Shown here: positions 37,571 to 47,470 of the stretch, in pieces
How the letters are laid out: each line of letters starts with the position of its first letter
Numbering within the stretch: the first letter of the stretch is position 1
Origin: Acetobacter ghanensis
GTDB lineage: Bacteria > Pseudomonadota > Alphaproteobacteria > Acetobacterales > Acetobacteraceae
Length of the DNA: 64,000 bases
NCBI RefSeq assembly: GCF_001499675.1
Contig: NZ_LN609302.1
Span: forward strand, 2,265,896-2,329,895
Direction: 5' to 3'
Made by a program: the position numbers and the translations under genes
The notes under the pieces: generated by a model
Told to the model about the DNA's origin: nothing
The model's input: the letters and a program-made list of their open reading frames with translations, nothing else
The model's database searches: none

Positions 37571-37577
37571 TCAAATC

Positions 37578-37988
37578 ATGCGGTGCCTTTTTCTCTTTCG
37601 TGGGCCAATTTTGGGCTGCCTGCTTTTGCTGGCCAGCACGTTTGGCCTGTGGGCGCTGCACACCCCGGCTGTGGCGGCTACGCCCAGCATGGTCCATGCC
37701 ACCATGCACCACGCGGAGCATGGTCCGGTTGCGGCTGCCGCCATGCACCACCACACAACGGCACTGGGCTGCCCATCCACCACAGCGGCGGTACACCACC
37801 TTATGCACCACCATGCAGCCTGCTGCATGACAGGCAATGCCCTGTCTGTTGTGGATATATCGGCTGGCACACTACCAGTAACCTTTTTGTGGCACACCCG
37901 CGCCAAGCCGGTTTTTGCCCATCAGACGGCCCTGCCCGACCGCCGGGCCGCTCCTCTGCTCCGTCCGCCCAAACTGCACACGGCCTGA
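37578..37988 (+). CDS. His/Met/Cys-rich exported protein of the copper cluster
   Basis: I do not recognise a named family with certainty. The 136-residue product has a hydrophobic signal or anchor at about residues 5-33. A central region is dense in His, Met and Cys (MVHATMHHAEHGP, AAAMHHHTTALGC, HHLMHHHAACCM), which suggests periplasmic copper binding. The C-terminus is Pro/Arg-rich (RRAAPLLRPPKL). It sits first in the plus-strand copper operon and directly behind the putative operator. It could be a copper buffer or a chaperone for the multicopper oxidase. Confidence 0.7.
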   Translation: MRCLFLFRGPILGCLLLLASTFGLWALHTPAVAATPSMVHATMHHAEHGPVAAAAMHHHTTALGCPSTTAAVHHLMHHHAACCMTGNALSVVDISAGTLPVTFLWHTRAKPVFAHQTALPDRRAAPLLRPPKLHTA

Positions 37989-38069
37989 TAAATCCACCGG
38001 TGGCGTAAGCCCCCGCCTGATCAGCCATGCGGTCTGCCCTAAACGGACCGTGCAGAATGGACCAATACC

Positions 38070-39788
38070 ATGCCCTTACCCTCACCCCATCGGGGAGGAG
38101 GCTTTGCGCGCCGCCAGTTCATAACTGGTGCGAGCGCCCTTGCCGCCCTGACCGGCCTGAGCCGCCTGCCACGCGCGCAGGCCGACACACCTTTTGGCAC
38201 TCCCCTGCCCTCTGCCCCCCGTTCGGTTTTTGACCTGACCCTCCGCCCGCTTACGGTCAACATTGCAGGCAAAACCCAGACCGTACCGACCATGAACGGG
38301 AGTATGCCCGGCCCCACCCTACGCTGGCGGGAGGGGGATACCGTAACCCTGAACATCCATAACCATCTGGCTGAGGAATCATCCATCCACTGGCACGGCA
38401 TCCGCTGCCCGGCCGACATGGATGGTGTACCGGGCCTGAGCTTTGCAGGCATTGGGCCGGGGCAAAGCTTTACCTACCGTTTTCCCGTCCGGCAGAGCGG
38501 CACTTACTGGTACCACAGCCATTCCAACATGCAGGAAGCACGCGGGCTCTACGGAGCCATCGTCATCGACCCACGTGACCCGCCTACCCAGACATGGGAC
38601 CGGGACTACGTTGTGCTGCTCTCCGACTGGTCGGACGTGGCCCCGCACGACATTATCAGCAACCTTAAATTTCAAGACGATTACTATAACTTTCGGCAAC
38701 GCACGGCTGTTTCTCTTATAAAGGACGCCAAGCGTGATGGCCTGTTACCCGCCGTAAAGAACCGCCTGCAATGGGCCGGCATGAACATGTCCGCCACCGA
38801 TATTTCGGATGTGACCGGCATTATCTACACATATCTCATGAACGGCTGCACGCCGGACACCAACTGGACCGGGCTGTTCCGCCCTAATGAGCGGGTGCGG
38901 CTCCGCTTTATCAATGCGTCCGCCATGACGTTTTACGACATACGCATTCCCGGCCTGCAAATGGACGTGGTGCAGGCGGACGGGAACGATGTGGAACCTG
39001 TGCGGGTCGATGAATTCCGCATTGGTGTTGCCGAAACCTACGACTGTATCGTGCAGCCAAAAGACAACAGAGCCTACACCATTTTTGCCCAGACGGAGGA
39101 CCGCACAGGCTATGCCCGTGGCACGCTGGCCCCGCAACCGGGCATGCACGCGGCCATCCCCCCCATGGACCCACGGCCAGTCCGCACCATGCTGGACATG
39201 GGCATGCCCGAAACCATGCACGACATGAAGGGCATGGACATGAAAGGGATGGATATGGGCAAAGACAACCAGCCCCCAGCCCATACGCCCCCCCTGAATG
39301 TTGAAAACCAGAATATTGCCGCCATGCCCACGAACCGGCTGGCCGACCCCGGAGACGGGCTACGCAACAACGGCCGCCGTGTGCTGACCTACGCCGACCT
39401 GCGTGCCCTACGCCCGGCGGAAGATACACGCCCCCCTTCGCGGGAGATCACACTCCATCTAACCGGCAACATGGAGCGCTACATCTGGGGGTTTGACGGC
39501 AAAAAGTTCTCCGAGGCAGACCCCATTCCCCTCCGACTGGGTGAACGGGTCCGCTTTACGCTCATCAATGACACCATGATGGAACACCCCGTTCATCTGC
39601 ACGGTCTATGGAGCGAGCTGGAGAATGGACAGGGGGCTTACAACCCGGTCAAACACACCATTATTGTGCAGCCGGGCGCAAAGCTGAGCTACCTTGTCTC
39701 CGCCGATACACCGGGACTATGGGCCTACCACTGCCACCTGCTCTACCACATGGACCTTGGCATGTTCCGCACTGTGGTGGTGTCATGA
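38070..39788 (+). CDS. pcoA: Periplasmic multicopper oxidase of the PcoA/CopA copper-resistance type
   Basis: This enzyme probably oxidises Cu(I) to less toxic Cu(II) in the periplasm. The 572-residue product has a Tat signal (ARRQFITGASALAAL), three cupredoxin domains and all copper-ligand motifs: HWHG (H107, H109), HSHSN (H149, H151), HPVHLHG, and C-terminal HCHLLYHMDLGM with Cys555 for the type 1 site and Met565 as axial ligand. A Met-rich repeat (MHDMKGMDMKGMDMGKD) near residues 380-395 matches copper-resistance oxidases. Its stop overlaps copB (ATGA). Confidence 0.93.
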   Translation: MPLPSPHRGGGFARRQFITGASALAALTGLSRLPRAQADTPFGTPLPSAPRSVFDLTLRPLTVNIAGKTQTVPTMNGSMPGPTLRWREGDTVTLNIHNHLAEESSIHWHGIRCPADMDGVPGLSFAGIGPGQSFTYRFPVRQSGTYWYHSHSNMQEARGLYGAIVIDPRDPPTQTWDRDYVVLLSDWSDVAPHDIISNLKFQDDYYNFRQRTAVSLIKDAKRDGLLPAVKNRLQWAGMNMSATDISDVTGIIYTYLMNGCTPDTNWTGLFRPNERVRLRFINASAMTFYDIRIPGLQMDVVQADGNDVEPVRVDEFRIGVAETYDCIVQPKDNRAYTIFAQTEDRTGYARGTLAPQPGMHAAIPPMDPRPVRTMLDMGMPETMHDMKGMDMKGMDMGKDNQPPAHTPPLNVENQNIAAMPTNRLADPGDGLRNNGRRVLTYADLRALRPAEDTRPPSREITLHLTGNMERYIWGFDGKKFSEADPIPLRLGERVRFTLINDTMMEHPVHLHGLWSELENGQGAYNPVKHTIIVQPGAKLSYLVSADTPGLWAYHCHLLYHMDLGMFRTVVVS

Positions 39789-40807
39789 CCCGGCGTTACA
39801 CCACCGCATATGCGGCGCTTGTGCTGACTCTGGCCTTCCACCAGCCTGCCTTTGCCGCCCCTGCACTGGCGGCACACAAGCACACCATGCCCGCAATGGA
39901 TGGTATGGAGGACATGCCCGGCATGGATATGGGAGACGACATGGACATGACGGCTCCTCCCCCCGCCCATAAGGTTCAACACCCCATAACGGCTTCCCCC
40001 CATGCCGCGACAAGCAACAAGGTAACGGCGGGCAGCCTGCACGAACACACCCACGGCACTTTCCACACTAGCCTGCCAGCGCTGGCCCCCAGCAGTCAGT
40101 GGCCTTCGGCGCCACCGCCCATACCCAAAGTGCGTTACGTGCACGACATGCCGCCGGTTATGGACCACAACACGTATTTTCATGTTCTGATGGAACAGTT
40201 TGAAGGCCGCTATACAGCGGGTGACAGTCTGTTACGCTATTCCGGGCAAAGCTGGTTTGGCACAGATCATGACAAGCTGTGGATCAAGTCCGAGGGCACG
40301 GTGGACGGGCACCGCCATATGACCGATGGCGACCACGAATTTTTGTATGACCATGCCATTTCCACCTATTTTGACGTACAGGCCGGGGTACGGCTGGATC
40401 TGGATAGTGGTCCCACACGTGCATGGGGCGCGGTGGGGGTACAGGGGCTGGCGCTGTATTTTTTTGATGTGTCGGCAACAGCCTATTTCAACGCTCAGGG
40501 GGTCGCTGGCAAGCTGGAAGGCTCCTACGACCTGCTAATTACCAACCGGCTGATTTTGCAACCCCAAGCAGAGCTGAACTTTTATTCTCACACCGACGCG
40601 GAGCGCAATGTAAGCCGAGGTTTTTCCGACATTGATGCCGGGCTACGCCTGCGTTACGAATTCAAGCGCAAAATAGCCCCCTATATTGCCGTGACCTACG
40701 CTGGCCACTACGGCAACACAGCCAACCATACCAGCAACTGGCGGGGGTCAGCCGATAACGGGGCGGAGGACATCCGCTTTACCTTTGGTGTGCGCACATG
40801 GTTTTAA
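39785..40807 (+). CDS. copB: Copper resistance outer-membrane protein CopB
   Basis: CopB/PcoB is the outer-membrane partner of the PcoA-type oxidase. The ATG at 39785 overlaps the pcoA stop and gives a 340-residue protein with a signal peptide (cleavage near AFAAP). A Met/His/Asp-rich segment follows (MPAMDGMEDMPGMDMGDDMDM), then a His/Pro linker and a beta-barrel CopB domain ending in aromatic TFGVRTWF. The family-typical VMDHNTYFHVLMEQFEGRY and WIKSEGTVDG are seen. An ATG at 39608 in frame lies inside pcoA and was rejected. Confidence 0.9.
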   Translation: MTRRYTTAYAALVLTLAFHQPAFAAPALAAHKHTMPAMDGMEDMPGMDMGDDMDMTAPPPAHKVQHPITASPHAATSNKVTAGSLHEHTHGTFHTSLPALAPSSQWPSAPPPIPKVRYVHDMPPVMDHNTYFHVLMEQFEGRYTAGDSLLRYSGQSWFGTDHDKLWIKSEGTVDGHRHMTDGDHEFLYDHAISTYFDVQAGVRLDLDSGPTRAWGAVGVQGLALYFFDVSATAYFNAQGVAGKLEGSYDLLITNRLILQPQAELNFYSHTDAERNVSRGFSDIDAGLRLRYEFKRKIAPYIAVTYAGHYGNTANHTSNWRGSADNGAEDIRFTFGVRTWF

Positions 40808-40971
40808 CCATGTGCGTCGGCTAGACCTGCGCCATAACTTTTGCGTCCAACGGTCAGGCATTCTACACAGACGGCAAGATAACCACGGGCTGGAGCCGAG
40901 CCTTACACGGCACGGCACCAGCCCTTCCCCCTTACGCCGCCCTGTTTTTAAAACAACCAGCAGAATGCCCC

Positions 40972-41304
40972 ATGTCCACAGACAAACCCGGTTGCCACGC
41001 CTGCACACCCAGCGCACCTGCCAGCAGGGAGCGGCACGTTACGCAACCAGACAAAACAGCCCTGATCAACCGCCTCAAACGGATTGAAGGGCAAATTGGC
41101 GGTATTCTCAACATGGTGCAGGATGACCGCTACTGCGTGGATATTCTAACCCAGCTTTCCGCCGTCAAATCCGCATTGGATGGGGTGAGTATTCAAATCC
41201 TGACTTCGCACGCCAAAGGTTGTGTACGCACAGCCGTAGCGGAAAATGGCGGAGAGGATGCGCTGGAAGAACTCATGGGCGTTATTCGCAAAATGATAAA
41301 GTAA
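40972..41304 (+). CDS. csoR: CsoR-family copper-sensing repressor
   Basis: This DUF156 four-helix regulator loses DNA affinity when Cu(I) binds. The 110-residue product has Cys55, His80 and Cys84, the C-H-C copper triad with the 25- and 4-residue spacing known for CsoR, in the contexts DRYCVDILTQL and SHAKGCV. An unusual ~25-residue N-terminal extension contains two more Cys and a His (GCHAC), a possible additional metal site. It closes the copper cluster and probably acts on the palindrome at 37551-37570. FrmR- or nickel-type sensing is less likely given the neighbours. Confidence 0.85.
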   Translation: MSTDKPGCHACTPSAPASRERHVTQPDKTALINRLKRIEGQIGGILNMVQDDRYCVDILTQLSAVKSALDGVSIQILTSHAKGCVRTAVAENGGEDALEELMGVIRKMIK

Positions 41305-41352
41305 GCACCCCAAAACACCCGGCTGGCCGCATACTGCCAACCACACAGACAA

Positions 41353-41392
41353 TAAAAAAGGCTCCCCCACACAGTGTGGAGGAGCCTTTTTT
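41353..41392. terminator. Bidirectional intrinsic terminator between csoR and ilvC
   Basis: A long GC-rich stem (AGGCTCCCCCACAC pairing with GTGTGGAGGAGCCT, one mismatch) is flanked by six A on the left and six T on the right. It can terminate both the plus-strand copper operon and the minus-strand ilv operon. Confidence 0.85.
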
Positions 41393-41421
41393 GAATACGA
41401 AAACCCGTAAGGGTCGCAGTC

Positions 41422-42495
<1,074 letters not shown>

Positions 42496-42502
42496 CTATA
42501 CT

Positions 42503-43027
42503 TCAGAAGTTCTGAATTGTCTGCGGCCCACGGCAAATGGAGGCAACCCCGGTGCGGGACACCTCAACCAGCCCGAGCGGGCGCATCAGCTCAATAAAAC
42601 TGTCCAGCTTGTCTGTAGAGCCGGTCAGTTCAAACACAAAGGAACTGGCGGTTGTATCCACCGCCCGTGCCCGGAATGCCTGTGCTATACGCAGGGCTTC
42701 CGTCCTTGGCTCCCCCGAAGACACAACTTTGACCAGAGCCATTTCCCGCGCAACGTATGGCCCTTCCGCCGTCAGGTTCACCACGCGCGAGACGGGCACA
42801 AGCCGCTCAAGCTGCGTTTTAACCTGCCGGATGGAAGACTGCGTGCCCGTGGTCACGATGTTAACGCGGGAGGTCTGGCCGTGTTCATCCACCGGAGCCA
42901 CCGTCAGGCTCTGGATGTTGTAACCACGGCCCGAGAACAGCTCCACAATACGGGCAAGAGCCCCGCTCTCGTTATCAACCAGAAGGGAAATAACAGCGGA
43001 ACCGGAAACTTCGACCTGCATATTCAT
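42503..43027 (-). CDS. ilvN: Acetolactate synthase small (regulatory) subunit
   Basis: IlvN binds the catalytic subunit and confers valine feedback control. The ~174-residue product begins with the ACT domain (SAVISLLVDNESGALARIVELFSGRGYNIQSLTVAPVDEHGQTSRVNIV in pieces), followed by the C-terminal ALS_ss domain. I chose the ATG at 43027; the frame is open to a TTG at 43042, and an ATG at 43021 is also possible. It sits 57 bases after ilvB and 55 bases before ilvC, so all three are likely co-transcribed. Confidence 0.93.
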   Translation of the reverse strand: MNMQVEVSGSAVISLLVDNESGALARIVELFSGRGYNIQSLTVAPVDEHGQTSRVNIVTTGTQSSIRQVKTQLERLVPVSRVVNLTAEGPYVAREMALVKVVSSGEPRTEALRIAQAFRARAVDTTASSFVFELTGSTDKLDSFIELMRPLGLVEVSRTGVASICRGPQTIQNF

Positions 43028-43084
43028 GTTTCTCGCAATCAAAGCAGAATGGACAAGACAGAAATCAGAAACAGAACAGACCGG

Positions 43085-44899
43085 TTAAACCAGCATCTGC
43101 CCTTCCTTGCTGATCGTCGCCCCGCTTTCTTCCTGCTCCGGACCAAGGATCATCTGGTTATGGGCCGCCCCGGACGGAATCATGGGGAAGCAGTTTTCAC
43201 CTTCTGCCACGCAGATATCCACAATAACCGGACCATCATGCTCCAGCGCCTGACGGATGGTCGCATCCAACTGGTCCAGACGGGTCACACGCAGGCCGGT
43301 TGCATGAAAACTTTCGGCCAGCTTTACAAAGTCCGGCAGAGCATCACTGTAGCTTTCCGAATAACGGGAACCGTGCAGTAGTTCCTGCCACTGGCGCACC
43401 ATGCCCATGTAGTGGTTATTGATGATGAAGATTTTAACCGGCAGACGGTACTGCGCAATGGTCCCCAGTTCCTGAATGTTCATCAGGGTTGAGGCTTCGC
43501 CCGCAATATCCAGCACCAGCGCATCCGGGTGTGCAACCTGTGCACCAACGGCAGCAGGCAGACCATACCCCATGGTGCCCAGCCCGCCCGATGTCAGCCA
43601 GCGGTTGGGTTCATCAAACCGAAAGAACTGCGCCGCCCACATCTGATGTTGCCCCACCTCGGTGGAAACATAGGTGTCCCGCCCGGTCTGGCGTGCCAGT
43701 TCATAAACACGCTGGATGGCCTGCTGCGGCTTGATAACCGCATCTGGCGCCTGATCCTGCTTAAAGCGCAGGCAGTCCAGTGCACGCCACCCTTCAATCT
43801 GTGCCCACCAGGCATCCAGATCGGCTTTATGGGCATAGGCGGGCTGCTTTTCCCACTCTTCAATCATCATGCCAATAATCTGGCCAACGTCGCCCACAAT
43901 GCCTTCGTTCACATGCACGATCTTGTTGATCTGGGAAGGATCAATATCGACATGAATTTTAAAAGAATTGGGAGAGAACGCATCCAGCCGCCCGGTTACC
44001 CGGTCATCAAACCGGCTCCCCAGCGCAATCAGCACATCGCAGTCGTGGGTTGCCAGATTGGCTTCGTACGTGCCGTGCATACCCAGCATACCGAGGAAGC
44101 GCCCGTCCGTTCCGGGAAAAGCGCCAAGCCCCATAAGCGTGGAAGTAATGGGGAACCCGGTCAGCTCCACCAGCTTGCGCAGGTTCTCGCTAGCCTGCGG
44201 GCCGGAGTTGATAACCCCACCCCCCGTATAAAACAGCGGGCGTTTGCCATTCTTCATAGCGGCCACAGCACGGGCAATGGCGGCACGGTCCGGCTCAGAA
44301 GTCATGCGGGTCGTGCGCGGGGTAACGGATTTTGCATCCGTATAGGGCGCATCCCCCACCGTTATATTCTTAGGCAGATCAATCAGCACTGGGCCGGGGC
44401 GACCAGAGCGGGCAATGGCAAAGGCCTCGTGCACCGCAGGCGCCAGATCTTCGGGCTTGCGCACCAGATAATTGTATTTGGTGACCGGGCGGGTAATGCC
44501 CGTTGTATCCGCTTCCTGAAACGCGTCATTCCCGATCAGGGCTGTTGGCACCTGCCCGGACAGGCAGACCAGCGGGATGGAATCCATCATGGCGTCCAGC
44601 AGGCCGGTCACCGCATTGGTGGCCCCCGGACCACTGGTTACCAGCACCACACCAACCTTACCGGTAGAACGGGCATAGGCTTCTGCCGCATGCACAGCTG
44701 CCTGCTCGTGCCGCACCAGCACATGGCGGATGTGGTTCTGCTTGAACAGGGCATCATAAATGGGAAGGACAGCGCCACCGGGGTAGCCAAAAATAACCTC
44801 CACGCCCTGTTCGACCAATGCGCGCAGAAGCACTTCCGCACCCGGCAGGGTTGCGGTTGTCTGAGCGTCCAGTGTGGTCGAGCCAGTATAGCGTGTCAT
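43085..44899 (-). CDS. ilvB: Acetolactate synthase large (catalytic) subunit
   Basis: This ThDP- and FAD-dependent enzyme condenses pyruvate to acetolactate. The 604-residue product has the ThDP-activating Glu in VLVRHEQAAVHAAEAYAR, the central domain motif LIALGSRFDDRVTGR and the C-terminal ThDP-binding stretch. The usual GDG/GDA core there reads AGEASTLMN, followed by NNHYMGMVRQWQE. The Glu-for-Asp change is conservative and may be normal for this lineage. It follows miaA by 39 bases. I see no leader peptide or attenuator in that gap. Confidence 0.94.
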   Translation of the reverse strand: MTRYTGSTTLDAQTTATLPGAEVLLRALVEQGVEVIFGYPGGAVLPIYDALFKQNHIRHVLVRHEQAAVHAAEAYARSTGKVGVVLVTSGPGATNAVTGLLDAMMDSIPLVCLSGQVPTALIGNDAFQEADTTGITRPVTKYNYLVRKPEDLAPAVHEAFAIARSGRPGPVLIDLPKNITVGDAPYTDAKSVTPRTTRMTSEPDRAAIARAVAAMKNGKRPLFYTGGGVINSGPQASENLRKLVELTGFPITSTLMGLGAFPGTDGRFLGMLGMHGTYEANLATHDCDVLIALGSRFDDRVTGRLDAFSPNSFKIHVDIDPSQINKIVHVNEGIVGDVGQIIGMMIEEWEKQPAYAHKADLDAWWAQIEGWRALDCLRFKQDQAPDAVIKPQQAIQRVYELARQTGRDTYVSTEVGQHQMWAAQFFRFDEPNRWLTSGGLGTMGYGLPAAVGAQVAHPDALVLDIAGEASTLMNIQELGTIAQYRLPVKIFIINNHYMGMVRQWQELLHGSRYSESYSDALPDFVKLAESFHATGLRVTRLDQLDATIRQALEHDGPVIVDICVAEGENCFPMIPSGAAHNQMILGPEQEESGATISKEGQMLV

Positions 44900-44938
44900 A
44901 GCGTCCTCTCTTCCCGGAATTGGGAGCAGGCGGCCTGT

Positions 44939-45988
44939 TTAGGGCCCGATATGGGAGGCGTCAATCCCCATTAGAATAAAAGAAACAATTTCATCATATT
45001 TTCTTTCCGAAAATTGCTCGAAATCAGAAAAACAGGCATTAACTATGCTGGTCAGCCCCTCCGCAGTAAGCGGATGGTGTGCAAACCACGTTGCCTGCCG
45101 CTTGGTGTAACGCCCTGTGGCGGCAATGGCGTGGGCTGCGGCTTCTGCCTCCGTCATTTCCCCCCGCAACATGGCGGCCAGTTCGGGCACACCGTGGGCC
45201 CGCATGGCTGGCAGGTCCGGGTCCAGATTCTGTTGTAACAGAGCACGCACCTCCTCCACCGCACCCTGCTCCAGCATGGCGGAAAACCGCGCGGCTATGC
45301 GCGTACGCAGGTCTGCCCGGGGGGGATGCAACCGCACTGCCACAAAACGGCACGGAGCCGGTGGGAGGCCGGGCTGCGCCTGCCACCAGTCCAACCCGTG
45401 GCCAGTAGCCCGCCACACCTCCCACGCCCGTGCCACCCGCTGCGAATCTACTGGTTTAAGCCGCGCTGCCGTTTGCGGGTCCACCACCATAAGCCGGGCA
45501 TGGACCGCAGGCGCACCTTCCACCGCAACAAGGGCCCGCGCCTCCTGCCGGATAGGCTCCGCACATTCGGGAATCTGGGCGAGTCCATCTGTCAGGGCGC
45601 GCATATACATGCCTGTGCCACCACACAGTATAGGCAGGCGGCCTGTGTTCCACGCCTCCTGCATGGCTGCCAGAGCCTGCTCGCGCCACCACGCCACACT
45701 ACCTTTTTGCGCAGCAGGCAGCACACCGTAGAGCCTGTGCGGTACCAGTGCCTCATCCCGCGCATCGGGGCGGGCCGTCAACACGCGCAGCTCCCGATAA
45801 ACCTGCATGGAATCCGCGTTAATAATGATGCCATTCAACGCCTGCGCCAGCCTGAGCGCTAACGCGGATTTGCCCGAGCAGGTTGGTCCCGCAATAACAA
45901 GGGCTGGCGGATATGGGGCGGACAGGCGGCCTGCATGGGAGGCGTCTGGGTGTTCGGCTTGCTTCATGCCCGTATTCCTGCCACACAC
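44939..45988 (-). CDS. miaA: tRNA dimethylallyltransferase
   Basis: MiaA adds the isopentenyl group to A37 of tRNAs reading UNN codons. The product has the P-loop GPTCSGKSALALRLA, the DSMQVYREL motif, CGGTGMYMRALTDGL and the C-terminal KRQATWF tRNA-binding segment. The start is uncertain: ATG at 45988 gives 349 residues, and ATG at 45967 (MKQAEHPDA) gives 342. It is divergent from serB, whose ATG lies only ten bases away from the longer start, so promoters must overlap coding ends. Confidence 0.92.
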   Translation of the reverse strand: MCGRNTGMKQAEHPDASHAGRLSAPYPPALVIAGPTCSGKSALALRLAQALNGIIINADSMQVYRELRVLTARPDARDEALVPHRLYGVLPAAQKGSVAWWREQALAAMQEAWNTGRLPILCGGTGMYMRALTDGLAQIPECAEPIRQEARALVAVEGAPAVHARLMVVDPQTAARLKPVDSQRVARAWEVWRATGHGLDWWQAQPGLPPAPCRFVAVRLHPPRADLRTRIAARFSAMLEQGAVEEVRALLQQNLDPDLPAMRAHGVPELAAMLRGEMTEAEAAAHAIAATGRYTKRQATWFAHHPLTAEGLTSIVNACFSDFEQFSERKYDEIVSFILMGIDASHIGP

Positions 45989-45997
45989 CCAAGTGCC

Positions 45998-46885
45998 ATG
46001 ACGAGCCTTGTTCTGACCCTTGTTGCCCCCCGTGAGGCGACAACACTCGATACCGCCACCCTCTCCCTCGCGCGGGACGTAATCCGCGCCAATGGTGAGG
46101 CCGTAATCCTCTCTCCCGGAGAGGCGGTGGATATTCCATGCCCGGCCAGCGCGCGCACTGTGCTGCCCCAGCTACACGACCAGCTTGGCGGCAAGTTTGA
46201 CGCCATTCTGACTCCAGCGGAAGGCCGCCGTAAAAAGCTGCTGGTCTCGGACATGGACAGCACCATTGTCGCCAATGAAACGTTGGATGATCTGGCAGCG
46301 CTGGCGGGAATCGGGGACAAGGTTGCCGCCATTACCGCCCGCTCCATGAATGGTGAGCTGGATTTTGCCACCTCCCTGCGTGAGCGCGTGGCCCTGCTCA
46401 AGGGCTTGCCTCTGAGCCTGCTGGAAAAAGCGTGGCAGGACGTCCGCCTGAACCCCGGCGCAGTAGAGCTTGTACGCACCATGCGTGCACATGGGGCTTA
46501 TACGGCGCTCGTCTCTGGTGGCTTTACCTTCTTCACCTCCCGCGTGGCCGCACTTTGCGGGTTTGAGGAAAACCATGCCAACACCCTGCTGGCAGACAGC
46601 ACCGGACACCTGACCGGCGCACCCGGCCTGCCTATTCTGGGCGCACAGACCAAGCTGGAACTATTGCAAAAGCTGACCACCCACCACGGGTTGGAAAACA
46701 CCGCAACGCTGGCCATTGGCGATGGCGCAAATGACCTGCCCATGCTGCGTGCGGCAGGCCTTGGCATTGCCTTCCACGCCAAACCGGTTGTACGGCAGGC
46801 GGTGTCGGCACAGATCAACCTCACCTCGCTCCGCACCGCATTGTTCATGCAGGGTTATCCCGCGTCTGCTTTTGTTAGCGCATAA
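45998..46885 (+). CDS. serB: Phosphoserine phosphatase SerB
   Basis: SerB hydrolyses phosphoserine in the last step of serine synthesis. The 295-residue product starts MTSLVLTLVAPRE at 45998; an in-frame upstream ATG overlaps miaA and has no family sequence. The N-terminal ~75 residues form a short ACT-like region. The HAD motif DMDST has nucleophile Asp85 and general acid Asp87. KGLPLSLLEKAW, LVSGGFTFF and AIGDGANDLPML complete the catalytic motifs. Confidence 0.93.
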   Translation: MTSLVLTLVAPREATTLDTATLSLARDVIRANGEAVILSPGEAVDIPCPASARTVLPQLHDQLGGKFDAILTPAEGRRKKLLVSDMDSTIVANETLDDLAALAGIGDKVAAITARSMNGELDFATSLRERVALLKGLPLSLLEKAWQDVRLNPGAVELVRTMRAHGAYTALVSGGFTFFTSRVAALCGFEENHANTLLADSTGHLTGAPGLPILGAQTKLELLQKLTTHHGLENTATLAIGDGANDLPMLRAAGLGIAFHAKPVVRQAVSAQINLTSLRTALFMQGYPASAFVSA

Positions 46886-46927
46886 ACCGCACACCGGACT
46901 GGACCGCACGGAAGGAAGTAAAACACC

Positions 46928-47122
46928 ATGCAGTTTGACCCACGGGATATTTCAACCTACCCCATCGTGCGCGTCATCTGCGTTCTGCTGGGTGCAGGGC
47001 TGGTGCTTTACTGCTTCAACTTCTACCTCACCCTGCCGCAGGACACGCCAGAGCACGTTATGCGGCACGTAGCGGCGCTCATTGTTGGCACAATCCTGCT
47101 TTTGGGCAGCATCTGGATCTAG
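46928..47122 (+). CDS. Small two-helix inner-membrane protein
   Basis: I do not recognise this family. The 64-residue product has two predicted membrane helices (about residues 13-33 and 44-63) joined by a short polar loop containing LPQDTPEHVMRH, and ends IWI. An AAGGAAG ribosome site precedes the ATG by eight bases (start of the AAGTAAAACACC spacer), which supports translation. It follows serB by 42 bases and precedes a DUF156 regulator by 67 bases. Confidence 0.7.
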   Translation: MQFDPRDISTYPIVRVICVLLGAGLVLYCFNFYLTLPQDTPEHVMRHVAALIVGTILLLGSIWI

Positions 47123-47161
47123 GTCTCTCCTAGTCTCCGGGTTGTCTTTTGCGTTGCGCAC

Positions 47162-47181
47162 CCCTCCCCCTCAGGGTAGGG
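47162..47181. promoter_or_regulatory. Putative operator upstream of the second DUF156 regulator
   Basis: A 20-base imperfect palindrome has CCCT.CCC on the left arm and GGG.AGGG on the right, with seven of eight arm pairs matching. It ends eight bases before the regulator's ATG and overlaps its likely ribosome site (AGGG). Its C-tract/G-tract form fits DUF156-type operators, suggesting autoregulation of this regulator and the downstream MFS gene. Confidence 0.45.
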
Positions 47182-47189
47182 TCTGGCTT

Positions 47190-47456
47190 ATGGTTCACGC
47201 ATCACATCCCCTTATCCGGCAGCGCCTGCAACAGGCACATGGGCACCTTGCAAAAGTTATTGCCATGATAGACGAGGGCCGAAGCTGCTCGGATCTGGCG
47301 CAACAGCTTGAGGCCGTGGAAAGCACACTCCGCAAATCCAAGCGGATGCTGGTTCAGGACCACCTTGAACACTGCATCATAGACGCCATTGCAGCGGGTG
47401 AAATGAGCCGCGAGGACGCCCTGAAGGCCTTCTCCTCCCTAACCAAATACCTCTAA
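47190..47456 (+). CDS. Second CsoR/DUF156-family metal-sensing repressor
   Basis: The 88-residue product matches the DUF156 four-helix fold in length and layout. It keeps the C-H-C set with CsoR spacing: Cys33 in RSCSDLAQQLEAVE, then His58 and Cys62 in DHLEHC. Copper sensing is plausible, but nickel, formaldehyde or persulfide sensing by relatives cannot be excluded. I chose the ATG at 47190 because family homology begins there; the frame is open further upstream through non-family sequence. Only 14 bases separate it from the MFS gene, its likely target. Confidence 0.75.
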   Translation: MVHASHPLIRQRLQQAHGHLAKVIAMIDEGRSCSDLAQQLEAVESTLRKSKRMLVQDHLEHCIIDAIAAGEMSREDALKAFSSLTKYL

Positions 47457-47470
47457 CGGCGGAACGCTTC

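Noticed and set aside
36584..38008. A 474-codon open frame antisense to copA running into the His-rich gene
   Set aside because: It has low-complexity Gly/His/Gln composition and is fully explained by copA on the minus strand and the His-rich gene on the plus strand.
39181..39270. Tandem repeat in the multicopper oxidase gene
   Set aside because: The repeated ATGGACATG-like units encode the Met-rich copper-binding segment usual for this family, not a mobile or regulatory repeat.
43529..44974. A 481-codon open frame antisense to ilvB
   Set aside because: The GC-rich third-position bias produces long antisense frames. The translation has no family character, and ilvB on the other strand is unambiguous.
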